A DNA stretch of 64,000 nt from Piezodorus guildinii (GCA_023052935.1 CM041298.1:16227371-16291370); one strand, 5' to 3'; shown: positions 1 to 9,801, numbered from the stretch's first letter. Notes: generated by a model from the letters alone, not told the origin. Translations and numbers: made by a program.

Positions 1-73
1 ATGAAAAAATCTGGTGCGGGCAACACACGACTTTCACTTACCTCCGTTTTTAGAATCGATTAAACAATTTTCT
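1..73 (-). repeat. HX family, terminal fragment
   Basis: The window opens in the characteristic HX end (TCTGGTGCGGGCAACACACG followed by ACTTTCACTTACC). The copy stops at the SINE that starts at 74. The family is described at 39993-40866. Confidence 0.75.
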
Positions 74-203
74 GGGATCACTTGTAGCTGGGTGGCAAGC
101 GTAACGGCCTCCCATGCTAAAGGTCACGGGTTCAAACCCACAGGTGGTCCTAGAATTTTTTAATGGGAGTAAAAAATCCTTAGTTACGCCGTCCTTCGGA
201 GTC
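74..203 (+). mobile_element. tRNA-derived SINE, 5' half
   Basis: A tRNA-like head begins GGGATCACTTG. It carries a pol III A-box-like TAGCTGGGTGG (85-95) and a B-box-like GGTTCAAACCC (129-139), 34 nt apart, as in a tRNA gene. The body then continues with the family's TTTTTAATGGGAGT block and stops in the CCGTCCTTCGGA block, so the 3' half is missing. The same family recurs at 1258-1362, 1390-1586, 2489-2690, 11262-11519, 16396-17821 and 58083-58320. Full copies are about 280-300 bp and end in a TTAAATAAATAAAC tail. It is probably mobilised by a LINE partner that I cannot identify. Confidence 0.75.
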
Positions 204-348
204 TATATAGTTAATTTTTTCGAATAAAAAATATTAAAGGTGCTTTAGATGAATGAAAACTGAAAATATCGGCTTTTAAGCCCAGTCAGATTATTGCACC
301 AATCGCATTATTTCTAGCAGCAGTCTCTTCTCATCTCTGAAATATGTC

Positions 349-405
<57 letters not shown>

Positions 406-660
406 TATATATTGTTTGATCAGTTCTCGACTGTTGATAATTTTGTGTTGTTCTCAGGTTTCAGTCAATGAATAAACAATTTTATCTATGCGACGTTTCG
501 AGAATTTATATTATATATATATATGAGAACAATAAATTATGTAGATAACAACATAAAGGTAATTATGTAAAATAATAATAACAATAAACACTTCTAGAGC
601 CAACATTAAGATATGTAATAAATAAATAAGACCTAAGCACCAGTGCTCCGTCACTTAATT
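204..660. other. AT-rich stretch, no gene seen
   Basis: It holds a (TA)n run at 352-412. Around 490-530 there is a CGACGTTTCGAGAA block whose reverse complement gives CTCGAAACGTCG, the conserved half of the Penelope-type hammerhead motif found elsewhere in this window. The other half is too AT-rich to confirm. No reading frame of interest. Confidence 0.5.
352..412. repeat. (TA)n microsatellite
   Basis: Near-uninterrupted TA dinucleotide run with one AA interruption near 398. Confidence 0.95.
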
Positions 661-1257
661 CATATGAAAAAAAAATCTTGTACGCCCAGACACACTATTA
701 ATTTAAGAATTTGTAAATAGTTTTAGAGATAAAAATAAATTGTAAAAGGATTAATTAAATTGAATTTCTGTATAAACATGTGTTTTATTAAAAATCTATT
801 ATATTATTATTTAAACTAATCAGTTAGTTTTATCGGCTTTTCACTCTTTCACTCATTATTAAGTTATATAAGCTCGTGTATAATATAATATTTTTTTCTA
901 AAATCATTAGCTTTCCAACGGTATATTATACGTCCATATTACTGTTTTTATCTTCAAAAACACCAAAATTGTATAAAAAAATATTTGTTCAGTTTTCTCC
1001 TTTAGTTGGGTATCGAATTTATTCAATTTATATATTTACCTGTTTTTCATCAGCGTTAACAAGATAATATAGTTATTTTTATTGAATCTACAAAATTTAA
1101 GGTACTTTAGGGGAAGAAAATTTAAATGATCGGCATTTAAGACCTGTCAGACTATTTCAATCATTCACCTATCATTTCACCTACATGATACAAAAGCTCA
1201 TCAAATTTTACATCTATACACCGTGCCTAATCAAAATCGCAGTTTTATTCGATAAGA
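661..1257 (-). repeat. HX family copy, truncated
   Basis: Matches HX in reverse orientation from a degenerate end (AAAATCTTGTACGCCCAG) through the blocks TCAGTTAGTTTTATCGG, AGCTTTCCAACGG, ATCGGCATTTAAG and TTTTACATC. The palindromic end and the microsatellite are missing. The open frame at 876-1067 lies wholly inside the repeat and is not a gene. Confidence 0.75.
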
Positions 1258-1362
1258 GAAGACGACTCAAATTAAACTTGGATAGGAAAAATTTTAGACT
1301 CCCACTGTATTATCATCTGATTAGCCACAGTAGCATAGACTGATGTTAAATGGATAAGAAAA
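1258..1362 (+). mobile_element. SINE 3' fragment
   Basis: Matches only the 3' part of the SINE (TGGATAGGAAAAATTTTAGA, then CTCCCACTGTA, ending GATGTTAAATGGATAAG). No tRNA head. Confidence 0.65.
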
Positions 1363-1389
1363 CTATCAAAATGAGAATATAACTTGGCA

Positions 1390-1586
1390 GGTTTTTTTTA
1401 GGAGAAAAAATCCTTATACCGGTCTTCTGGGGGACGTAAAATGTGGCTCCGAGCCTGTGGAATGTCACATACTCGTTTAAGATCCCTATCTTAATTAAAT
1501 CTGGATAGGAAAAATTTAGGACTCCCACTGTAGCATATTTCGATTACCTACGGTAGCAGAAAGTGACGTTAAATTAATAAGCAAAC
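1390..1586 (+). mobile_element. SINE 3' fragment, second copy
   Basis: Starts in the TTTTTTAGGAG block and runs to GACGTTAAATTAATAAGC. It lacks the tRNA-like head. It abuts the mariner at 1589, whose TA target lies at the SINE tail. Confidence 0.65.
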
Positions 1587-1588
1587 TA

Positions 1589-2478
1589 TTGAGTTGTTTC
1601 ACATGAAATGGCTATTTTTATAGTTTCTGAAATACATAAAGGATTGTGCAGGTCTCTGTTGTTTTCTTCCGAATGTTTACATATTTAAAGTAAACATTTA
1701 CTAATCCTCTACCTTTGTATTATAAACATTAACATCCCAATAAATTACCCACTTTTAGTATACCTCCAAATATGAAAATGGAAACACGCGATTTTCGGGT
1801 AATATTTTTGTACGAGATTAAACTCGGCCATTCAGCAGCTGAGGCCGCTAGAAATATTTGCAAGGCGTTTGGGCAAGGGAGTTAATGAACGGACCATTCG
1901 CCGTTGGTTTGCTAAGTTTTCAGCTGGGGATACCGACTTGGAGACCTCCGTCCGTAATAGACAACGATGTCCTCAAACATACAGTAGAAGGAAACCCCTA
2001 CCAAACAGTTAAAGGACTCACAGCGCAACTAAATGCAAGTGCATCTACCGTTTCCAAACATTTAAAGTATTGGGAAAGTAAAAAAGCTCGATACATGGGT
2101 ACCTCATGATCTCACTGAGCGGCATGTTTCAAAACACATCGTACAATAATTGAAGAACTGGGCTACGAAGTTTTTCCGCACCCACCATATTCTCCCGACT
2201 TGTTTCCAACAGATTACCACCTGTTAAGGAATTTATACAACTTCGTCAAAGGAAAACGTTTTGTAAATTATGATCAAGTAAAAAGTGCGTTTTCAGATTT
2301 TGTTTCACTTCAAAGCTCAGAGTTTTTCAGTTCGGGGATAAAAAAGTTGGTGTCACGTTGGGAAAAATGTGTAGAAAAAGAAGGTAAATACTTCGATTAA
2401 AATTATCTTGTTTTCATATCGCATTTATAATAAAAATCCTTTACCTTGAAAAAGGACATTTCATGTGACACAACCCAA
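1589..2478 (+). mobile_element. mariner-like element, internally deleted (family M)
   Basis: TA dinucleotides flank it (1587-1588 and 2479-2480). The left end TTGAGTTGTTTCACATGAAA and the right end (reverse complement TTGGGTTGTGTCACATGAAA) are matching terminal inverted repeats. It is about 890 bp against about 1.25 kb for the sister copies at 7210-8468 and 18059-19307. Confidence 0.9.
1772..2400 (+). pseudogene. mariner transposase, dead copy
   Basis: A broken mariner transposase. The N-terminal helix-turn-helix region is readable in pieces (ATRDFRVIFLYE-type start at 1772, GRPPSVIDND-like block, then TVSKHLK). The C-terminus is readable from 2200 to 2400 (SPDLFPTDYHLLRNL, then LVSRWEKCVEKEGKYFD). 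A frameshift lies near 1870. The segment holding the first two catalytic aspartates is deleted: the reading passes from the HTH block straight to the sequence around the third aspartate (near 2130). It cannot encode an active transposase. Confidence 0.85.
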
Positions 2479-2488
2479 TAAAAAATAA

Positions 2489-2690
2489 ACCCGTGCAGGT
2501 GGCCCTAGGATTTTTAATCATATTAAGAAATCCCTATGCCGCCCTTCCGAAGGACATGAAATTGTGTTCTCGACTCTGTATGTTGTATGGTCTCTGTCCT
2601 AATAAACCTGGATAGACTAAATTTAGGACTCCCACTGTAGTATCGTCCAATTAGCTACCGTAGCAGAAAGTGGTGTTAAATAAATAAACA
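2489..2690 (+). mobile_element. SINE, 5'-truncated
   Basis: Begins within the B-box/GCAGGTGG segment and continues to the normal tail TTAAATAAATAAAC. It lies only 10 bp after the mariner. That mariner may therefore have split or separated two SINE copies. Confidence 0.7.
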
Positions 2691-3447
2691 GACAAACCTT
2701 ATCATTAAATTTAATATCAGTTAACCGAAACTGTCAGAGCCGTTTTCTTTTATACAAGTGTCGTACACACTGAGCTGTGTCCTTCACCATTCAACACCCT
2801 GCGGCAATAGACTTAGACTAAGGGAAGATAGAATTAGCACGGGGCGTTAATGAATGGAAACAGAACGGCTGATGGGCTTGGCAAGAGCAATTATTGTGAC
2901 AGCATTGTGGTGAGTAATGTTCGTCAAAAGGAACACCAGTTCCAAACAACCCCTTCATTGTTGGGAGAGTGTCCCTGACGGAGGGAGCACGGGGGTTCCA
3001 ATCATCTGTCATACCCAGCGCCCCTTCAGTTAGTTACTGTCGGCAGAGAGGGGACTCTCTTGGCAGTCACTTCCTAAAAAACTGACTACCTTGTCCATTG
3101 CCAATTTTTTTTTTCTCATCATAAACTGGTATCCTTCGTTTTACACTAATAATAATAATAACTTTATTTCCACTTTGCCGTATAGTAAGCCTCTCCTTAC
3201 GGAGGTACAAACAACTTGAGTTTTATTTTGTTTTTTAATTTATTCTTTTTTGAAAGGGTATAGCCGGGTAAGGGTGGTAAATCTGGCCTTTTTTTACTCA
3301 AACCCTGGGGGGGGGGATCGATGTGGTGTCGAATGAAAAATAATTCCCCTATATATTTAGCTTTTTAATTCAAACAGTTTTCAAGATTTTTTTTAAAAAC
3401 CTCATTTTTTTATAGTAAAAACAGGTCTAAGGGAAGATTTCAATTGG
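2691..3447. other. Mixed-composition stretch, no gene recognised
   Basis: 2745-3090 is GC-richer than its surroundings and does not match other parts of the window. A 64-codon minus-strand frame (2818-3012) has no recognisable domain. From 3140 it is low-complexity, with a short ATAATAATAATAAC run that could be a retroelement tail and a G10 run near 3308. Confidence 0.4.
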
Positions 3448-3516
3448 ATATATTTAAAATAGTAGGTTTCTATTATCTTCCAAAAAGTTTTTACAGAAAA
3501 ACATTAACGAGTCAAC
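3448..3516 (-). mobile_element. Penelope-like terminal segment, inverted
   Basis: The reverse complement of this stretch matches 4913-4976: GTTGACTCGTTAATG, then TCTGTAAAAACTTTTTGGAA, then ATAGAAACCTACTATTTTAA. The match starts at GTTGACTC, three nucleotides 5' of the cleavage site predicted for the hammerhead motif at 4882-4920. Penelope-like elements often carry inverted terminal segments, so this is probably part of the same insertion. Confidence 0.65.
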
Positions 3517-3930
3517 AATATGAAAATCGGGCATATCCTTTGAAATAGTAAATTAGTCCTTTTCGGGCGTAACCCACCTCAACCACCCTAATATAGACAG
3601 TTAGACTTAAGTTATTTCGGACCGATTCTTGCATCGGGAAGAGAGTTTCTATATTAAAAAGTGTCCTTTTTAGTGTGGTAATCCTAGTTATCAGTGATTT
3701 ATTTCGATTCGTATCCTTTTAAAAGGAGAATCGAGTCAAAAATGGAGGATCTCTTCCATTTTGAACCGTATCCTGGTTACGACAAAAGTCAATTGTTAAG
3801 AATCCTTTCAACGAGAATGGCGAATTTAACTTAGAATAAAAAACAAAATTAAAACAGTCCTTAAAATATGAAAATCGGGCATATCCTTTGAAATAATAAA
3901 TTAGTCCTTTTCGGGCGTAGAATAGTAAAA
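3517..3930 (+). repeat. T unit, about 1.2 tandem copies
   Basis: One complete unit of about 348 bp (3517-3864) and the start of a second (3865-3919). Both begin AATATGAAAATCGGGCATAT. The same unit, with a period near 357 bp, occurs at 20806-21318 at the 5' end of the R1-like element. Here it sits between two Penelope-like pieces. The minus-strand frame 3719-4093 runs through it and is not recognisable. Confidence 0.8.
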
Positions 3931-3934
3931 TAGA

Positions 3935-4553
3935 ATAGTAAAACCTAAACAAAAAACTATAACAGATTTTTATCAGAATGAAAATAATAATAAAAAAACA
4001 GAAATAGATATTACTAATGTGATAGATATACAGGTGATAATTGGAAGAAATAAAAATATATACCAATACCATACGATGCAATTCATACCTCATCTGTCCA
4101 AAGATATTAAGAAAAAACTAGTTGAATTTGATTTACCACAAATAAAATTAGGTCTATATAACCAAAACCGACTAAGTAATCATTTATCAAATATAAAAGA
4201 TCCAATTTTACCATATGAAAAACTAAATGTTATATATATAATAAATTGTTTGGATTGTGATAAGGTATACACAGGGGAAACCTCAAAAAAGATAGTAACT
4301 AGAGTAAAACAGCATAGCAATAATTGCAAAAATAGTAAAAATATAAACACCGCAGCATTGGCACAACACAGTATACCAACTTAACCATAAATTCGATTTT
4401 GAAAAACCTAATATTTTGGAAATAGGAAAAAATAGTTTTAATAGAAAAACAATAAAATCTATATACATAAACAAAAATACAATAAATTATAAAACCGATT
4501 CAAAACACTTAAGTTCTCACTATGCAGATGCAATAGAAAAGTTAAAATTGTAG
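3935..4553 (+). pseudogene. Penelope-like retroelement, GIY-YIG endonuclease end
   Basis: C-terminal part of a Penelope-like polyprotein. The readable frame starts inside the protein (KPKQKTITDFYQNE near 3941). It contains the GIY-YIG core as YIINCLDCDKVYTGETSK with RVKQHSN downstream (4228-4320). This core includes the Cys-x2-Cys insertion typical of Penelope endonucleases. A one-base frameshift near 4380 breaks the frame; in the next frame it continues (NHKFDFEKPNILE, later YADAIEKLKL) to a TAG at 4551-4553. The reverse transcriptase domain is absent. The GIY-YIG nuclease normally nicks target DNA for insertion; this copy is dead. Confidence 0.85.
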
Positions 4554-4881
4554 GATTGCATTGTTAGCCTATTTAAATAATAATTCAGTGTACGTTTACA
4601 GTAAATAGGATGACCCTAATCCATAAGGGGCCAAAGAATATGTGAGGTGGGATCATTGTTGTTCCCTGTGCAATATAATTTTATTTTAAGACTTTTTGAC
4701 AAAATTTTTAAATTATAAAAATGGATTTTTAACCTGTTAGACAACTCACGTAAATAAATAATATATAATAAAAAAATAATTTTTTATGTAACATAGTTAT
4801 TTGAATGTTGTTAGTGTTTATAAGTTATTAAATTAAATCGTGTATCTTGATGTTGATTATTAATTGTTGATGTATTTTAGT

Positions 4882-4920
4882 GAGTCCTGATGATGGGGAA
4901 GGCCCCCGAAACGTTGACTC
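4882..4920 (+). ncRNA. Hammerhead ribozyme motif (Penelope-type)
   Basis: All conserved parts of a minimal hammerhead are present in order. Stem I is GAGTC (4882-4886) with GACTC (4916-4920). The core CTGATGA is 4887-4893. Stem II is GGGG (4895-4898) with CCCC (4903-4906); its closing position is a U/C mismatch. GAAA is 4908-4911. Stem III is a single C-G pair within the palindrome ACGT. The UU before the cut is 4914-4915, so predicted cleavage is after 4915. Such tiny stem III hammerheads are known from Penelope-like elements and are thought to work as dimers. Location downstream of the GIY-YIG frame fits. Confidence 0.7.
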
Positions 4921-5010
4921 GTAAAAGATTTTCTGTAAAAACTTTTTGGAAGATAAGAGAAACCTACTATTTTAAAAATATCTCATTTTTTATTTTTTTT
5001 TTTTTAATAG
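4921..5010 (+). mobile_element. Penelope-like element, terminal region
   Basis: Non-coding segment after the ribozyme motif (TTCTGTAAAAACTTTTTGGA, then GAGAAACCTACTATTTTAA). It is the direct partner of the inverted segment at 3448-3516. The 3' limit is unclear because a T-rich run follows. Confidence 0.55.
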
Positions 5011-5020
5011 TAAAATTTAA

Positions 5021-6001
5021 AAAGTTAGAATCGGTCATAATTACTCCGAGAGATTTAAGGTGCGATCGGGTTTGAAACAGGGTGACTCCCTTTCACCTGT
5101 TTTGTTTAATATAGCCTTAGAATATGTCATAGAAAAGGTGATGTGTACCGAGAAAGGCTTAAATATGGGTGACAAGATTCTGGTTTTGTGGTATGCTGAT
5201 GATTTGGTACTACTAGGTGAAGACACGGAAACTATACAACTAAATACAAGTGTGTTAATAAAAACCGGTAAACAAATAGGTTCTCGAATTAAATACCGAT
5301 AAAACGAATTATATGATTAGTTGCAGAAATGGTGGCGATCTTGATGATATTAATATTTCAGGTCATACTTTTGAACACGTAGAGAAATTCAAGTATTTAG
5401 GTTCAATGATAACAAGAAAAAATGAAATCCAGGAAGAAATAAAGTCCCGGTTAAAGGTGGGAAATGCGTGTTATTATTCAGTTGCTAAATTACTTAGCTC
5501 ACGGCTTCTGTCTAAAAACCTTAAAGGTTAGAATTTATAAAACTATTATTCTTCCAACGGTTCTTTACTGATGCGAAACGTGGCCGCTTACTTTGAAGGA
5601 TGAACAACGGCTTAAGGTTTTCGAGAATAAGGTACTGCGTAAAATATTTGGTCCGAAGAGAGATGAGGCCACTGGGGAGTTTAGAAGGTTGCACAACGCG
5701 GAATTGCGGAGTTTGTACCCTGTGAATATAATTGAGTTGATAGCATCACGGAGACTCAAATGGGCGCGTAAAATTGTTGGGCTTAATGAGGAACGGATTC
5801 CGAGAAAGTTGATATTCGCTGAACCGACTGGTAGGCGTCCGAAAGGTAGGCCGAAGCGTCGATGGGAGGATTGCATTAAGGCTGATCTCGGGGGCTTGGG
5901 CTTGACCGGTGAACATTGGACGAGTCTGTGCAGGCGAAGTTTGGTGGTATCGGCATCGAACCTTCGGGTTCGGTAAACCTATTATTATTATTATTATTAA
6001 T
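5021..6001 (+). pseudogene. RTE-like retrotransposon, 3' part of ORF2
   Basis: 5'-truncated LINE fragment starting inside the reverse transcriptase palm. It reads NYSERFKVRSGLKQGDSLSP, then LWYADDLVLLGEDTE: the QGD and catalytic YADD motifs are both present. It continues through the thumb (FEHVEKFKYLGSMITRKNE) to the C-terminus (GRPKRRWEDC, then GEHWTSLCRR), ending at 5976. At least two frameshifts (near 5290 and 5530) break it. An (ATT)n tail at 5978-6001 fits the simple-repeat 3' ends of RTE-type LINEs. Two more copies lie at 14700-15405 (minus) and 49925-50465. Confidence 0.8.
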
Positions 6002-6149
6002 AGTAAAATTTAAAAATTTATTAATGATGATGTTTTTCCTGATTCTTAGAAGTCAAAGGCATACAAAAATGATATGATCATGATTCTTAAACGAAAAGCA
6101 TATTTTTAGTGAAAGAAAGAATACCAAAATAATAATCCAACCCCCCTTT

Positions 6150-6362
6150 AAGACACTTCCACCGATCCCCACTATGTTTCTGAATAATAATCCAATACAA
6201 TTCTATCTATTCGTTAAAAACCTCGGGGTCACCCTTGATCAAACCCTTTCCTGAAAAATCATGTTTCCGAAATCTGCCGTCGTAAATTCTCCACCTTAAA
6301 ACATCTGAATTATCTTCATCCCCATCTTTCTATAGAAACCCGTAAGCTCTTGGTAAGCTCAA
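6150..6362 (+). pseudogene. L2/CR1-like ORF2 fragment
   Basis: Reads MFLNNNPIQF, then KNLGVTLDQTLS, then a stop in place of Trp and a frameshift. It matches the segment downstream of the YADD motif in the elements at 32204-32866 and 34063-38721. Only about 70 codons remain. Confidence 0.75.
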
Positions 6363-7209
6363 GATATCAACAGTAATAATCGAGTTATCAGGTAATTAAA
6401 ACTCTTATAAGTTGTGGCTTTACTATATATAGATCAACTTCTTTCTTTCTTTTTTTTTCTCTTTTTTATAATTATTCGCGTTTTTTTTCTTATTCCTTTA
6501 TCGGATTCTACGCTTCTTGAAACGTAAGCCCTCAAATTTCGAAGGGGGAGAGGAATTTTTTTTTTGTCGATTAATAATTATTATTGAAAATAATAACCCA
6601 AAACTACAGTGTGATCATTAGGAAACACCATAAAACCCTCCATGACTACTCAGTAGGGAATCCTATTCCAGTTTCTGGCCAGGATGGAACGCCCGGAGTG
6701 CCGACGGTTGCCCCCAGAAAGTCGACATCTATTCCAACTGATAGCCGACGACACGCTACCCCCCGCGACCCTTAAACAACATATAAATCAAGAAGAAGAT
6801 CCCTCGGTGCTAAATGTCTCGTGAAGAGGACCCCTCGTGTTTTTCTCCTCATTTGCCGGCTGGTTCTAGGCGATAACATTTACTACATTGAGCATCTAAT
6901 GCGCCCGCAAGGATTGGCATCTCTCCCTGACTCTTTTCTCCTTCCGGGAGATCCACCCTCCTCTTCTTTTCCCTTCCGCCGGGATACAGATGTATTCCTG
7001 CCTCGTCCCTTCCCCTCTCCGTTCCTATTGTGCTCCCCTTTCTGCATTTTACGAGTTCCATTTTTACCCACCTCATATGAGCTCATATCGGGATATTTAG
7101 TGTGACAGATGTACGGGAACCGTTCTCAACGTATTAATCTTAGAAGAATACGTTTGTGATCTTGCAAATCTATTTAGTTGCTAGTTCTCACTGTTAAACT
7201 ATAATAATA
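6363..7209. other. Unassigned stretch
   Basis: 6580-7110 is of balanced composition and not repeated in the window. It has overlapping short frames on both strands (for example 6821-7105 plus, 6849-7086 minus), none with a recognisable domain. It could be host single-copy DNA or the remnant of an unknown element. Confidence 0.4.
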
Positions 7210-8468
7210 TTGGATTGTTTAACATGAAATGTCCGTTTTTATAGTTTCTGAAATACAGAAAGTATATTGCAGGTCTCTGTTGTTTTTTTCCGAATGTTTA
7301 CATATTTAAATTAAACAGTTACTAATACTCTACCTTTGTATTTTAAACATTAGCTTTCCAATCAATTACCCACTTTTTAGTATACCTTCAAATATGAACA
7401 TGGAAACATGCGATTTTCGAGTAATATTTTTGTACGAGTTTAAACTCGGTTATTCAGCAGCTGAGCCCGCTAGAAAAATTTGCAAGGCGTTTGGGGAAGG
7501 GAGTGTTAATGAACGGACCATTCGCCGTTGGTTTGCTAAGTTTTCAGCTTGGGATACCGAATTTGAAAACTTGCCCCGAGGAAGACCTCCGTCCGTAATA
7601 GACAACGATGTCCTCAAACATACAGTAAACCCCTACCAAACAGTTGAAGGACTCTTAGCACAACTAAATGCAAGTGCATCTACCGTTTCCAGACATTTAA
7701 AGTGTATTGGGAAAGTAAAAAAAACTCGATACATGGGTACCTCATGATCTCACTGAGCGGCAGCAAATGAAACGCATTGAGACCTGCGTATCTTTGCTTG
7801 CGAGGCAAAAAGCCTAGCCTTTCCTTGAAAGAATAATTACCTGCGATGAAAAATTGATTAGGGCAGTGGTTGAACATCGAGGAAACCCCGGGGCAAATGC
7901 CTAAACCGAATTTACATTCCAAAAAATTGATGGTTACAGTATGGTGGTCCATGGCTGGGATAATTCATTATTCCTTTTTACCTAGAGGTGAAACCATTAC
8001 CTCTACAACTTACTGCAATAAAATTGACCAAATTCACACAACATTATTAAAAAAAAAACCTGGATTGGTAAATCGGAAGGGTCCTATTCTCTTACACGAC
8101 AACGCTAGACCCCATGCTTCAAAACATACCGTACAATAATTAAAAAAACTGGGCTACGAAGTTCTTCCGCACCCACCATATTCTCCCGACTTGTCTCCAA
8201 CAGATTACCCACTTGTTCAGGAGTTTAGACTACTTCGTCAAAGGAAAACTTTTTGAAAATGATGATCAAGTGAATAGTGCGTTTTGAGATTTTGTTTTAC
8301 TTCAAAGCTCAGAGTTTTTCAGTTCGGGGATAAAAAAGTTGGTGTCACGTTGGGAAAAATGTGTAGAAAAAGAAGGTAAATACTTCGAATAAAATTATCT
8401 TGTTTTCATATCGTATTTTTAATAAAAATCCTTTACCTTGAAAACGGTATTAATGTGACACAACCCAT
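7210..8468 (+). mobile_element. mariner-like element (family M), near full length
   Basis: TA duplications flank it (7208-7209 and 8469-8470). The ends TTGGATTGTTTAACATGAAA (left) and TGGGTTGTGTCACATTAATA (right, reverse complement) are mutated terminal inverted repeats. At 1.26 kb this is the expected size for a mariner. Confidence 0.9.
7400..8392 (+). pseudogene. mariner transposase, frameshifted
   Basis: Cut-and-paste transposase, about 330 codons, broken. The N-terminal paired-type helix-turn-helix region is intact (VIFLYEFKLGYSAAEPARK, then NERTIRRWFAKFSA, then GRPPSVIDND). A frameshift near 7710 separates it from the catalytic domain. The first catalytic aspartate block is TCDEK. The second lies in ILLHDNARPHASKHTV (8090-8137), the third in YSPDLSPTDY (8183-8215), which makes a D,D34D mariner. 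A stop interrupts after HTVQ and another within VNSAF. The start at 7400 matches the METRD start of the sister copy at 19118. No promoter is recognisable. Confidence 0.88.
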
Positions 8469-8529
8469 TAATATTATGCAGGGTGTTTCATATTTTAAGT
8501 ATGTGTTCACTAACACAAAATAAACAAAA

Positions 8530-8789
8530 AAGTTCATATTAACACTATTCACATGTTACTATCCCACTAAGGCGAGCCCGTGTGGGAAAAGAGTTCACCT
8601 GCGGCAATTTAATAAAAGTACAATAACAAACAGTAAAAAAGTATGATACAGTACAATAATTAAATAATATAACACAATCTTTTACGAAGGAACAGTAACA
8701 CAATGCACAGTCTGAAACAATATAATACTTAAGGAATATAAAAATACTATTATAAAGAAACAGTAACACAGTACCCAGTATGAAGCAGT
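8530..8789 (-). mobile_element. Jockey/CR1-like element, 3' UTR
   Basis: On the minus strand this carries GCCGCAGGTGAACTC and GGGCTCGCCTTAGTGGGATA, followed by the 3' end. The same 3' UTR occurs on the plus strand at 48128-48790. It belongs to the coding piece at 9415-9735 and is separated from it by a MITE. Confidence 0.7.
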
Positions 8790-8793
8790 AATT

Positions 8794-9178
8794 GAGACGT
8801 TGATTTCCAAAAGGTACTAAAGGACATTTTTTAGGAAATTGATATTTTTACATATTTATATTCTCCTCATTTAGTATTATCTGAATCTTAAATTTGATTG
8901 TATCTCATGACCACTCAAGTCCTGTAATAACGCGATTTAGAAATGCTATTAATTTCTTAAGATACTAATTACACATTTAGTTTCGTTCTAAATCATACTA
9001 AAAAATTTCATTTCATAGCTTTAATATGGTTTTACTAATATAGTAAAAAAAAAAAAATCTATATTTTAATGCGAAAAGAATCAAATTAGGAGGTTTAATA
9101 ATATGATAACGAGAGATTTTGGCGCTTCCTGTAAAATTTTCTAGAATGGATATAGTACCTTTTGGAAATCAACGTCTC
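8794..9178. mobile_element. MITE, 385 bp, 25-bp perfect TIRs, AATT duplication
   Basis: Terminal inverted repeats at 8794-8818 and 9154-9178 match perfectly (outer 20 bases GAGACGTTGATTTCCAAAAG). AATT lies on both sides (8790-8793 and 9179-9182). The related copy at 48370 has AGTCAATCACTGC at this point, an empty site holding the tetranucleotide once. The interior is AT-rich without a reading frame. The superfamily is unclear: a 4-bp non-TTAA duplication does not fit mariner, hAT or piggyBac. Confidence 0.85.
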
Positions 9179-9414
9179 AATTGACTAAGCTAAAAATCTA
9201 TAAGGAATACATATACATATATACGAGATATAAAATTAAGGCAAGTATATACAACATTTAATTACATAATAAGCAATTAAAAAGAAAATGAACATAGTCC
9301 ACAGTAAGAAATAGTAATTGACAAAATCAAAAGTCAATAAAGAATACATATACTTGTACACAGGATAAATAGAATGAGTGACGCAGGCTGACATTGACGA
9401 CATGTCTATAGCGT

Positions 9415-9735
9415 TCAGTAATTTGGATGCAATAATTCAGCAATTTTTTCTTCACTGAGGGATTTCGCCCATATTTTAACATTGTAGTAATAATTTGAAT
9501 ACTCTCGAGGATTAGTGTGAGAAAATTGAATATTTGGAACAATATTGTTGTAAATAGTAGCAATGGAATAACAAGTCTGGTGTGTCACCCAGGTATGTTT
9601 TGGTATTGGCACAACTAAGCTAAAGTAATTTTTCAGTCTTGTAGAAAAACGGTGGTCAATCTTCCCGACTAGCTCATCCCGTATAAAATACAGCTTCTTC
9701 ATAATTGAGACAACGTATAATTTTTTTGCAGACAT
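9415..9735 (-). pseudogene. Jockey/CR1-like ORF2, C-terminal end
   Basis: The C-terminus of a LINE ORF2. Before the apparent start the frame reads REKIIKVILGI (from 10486-10510 joined to 9761-9800), then MSAKKLYVVSIMKKLYFI, RFSTRLKNYFSLVVPIPK and the typical end block NVKIWAKSLSEEKIAELL. The reverse transcriptase palm is not present. A mariner (9802-10485) interrupts it upstream and a MITE interrupts its 3' UTR. Assignment to a clade is tentative because only the C-terminal region remains. Confidence 0.6.
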
Positions 9736-9801
9736 GACATTAAGGTCCGAGAATATATCAATCGATGGGGTCTTATATTTATACCCAAAATTACCTTAAT
9801 A

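Noticed and set aside
74..153. Genuine tRNA gene
   Set aside because: The tRNA-like head is part of a dispersed family with a common non-tRNA body and tail, so it is a SINE.
352..412. Possible CRISPR-like or satellite array
   Set aside because: Plain (TA)n; no spacers. No CRISPR array anywhere in the window.
876..1067. 63-codon frame
   Set aside because: Lies entirely inside an HX copy; the same frame recurs at 12886-13077 only because the repeat does.
3719..4093. 124-codon minus-strand frame
   Set aside because: Runs across the T unit and the Penelope frame; no domain, hydrophobic composition from AT bias.
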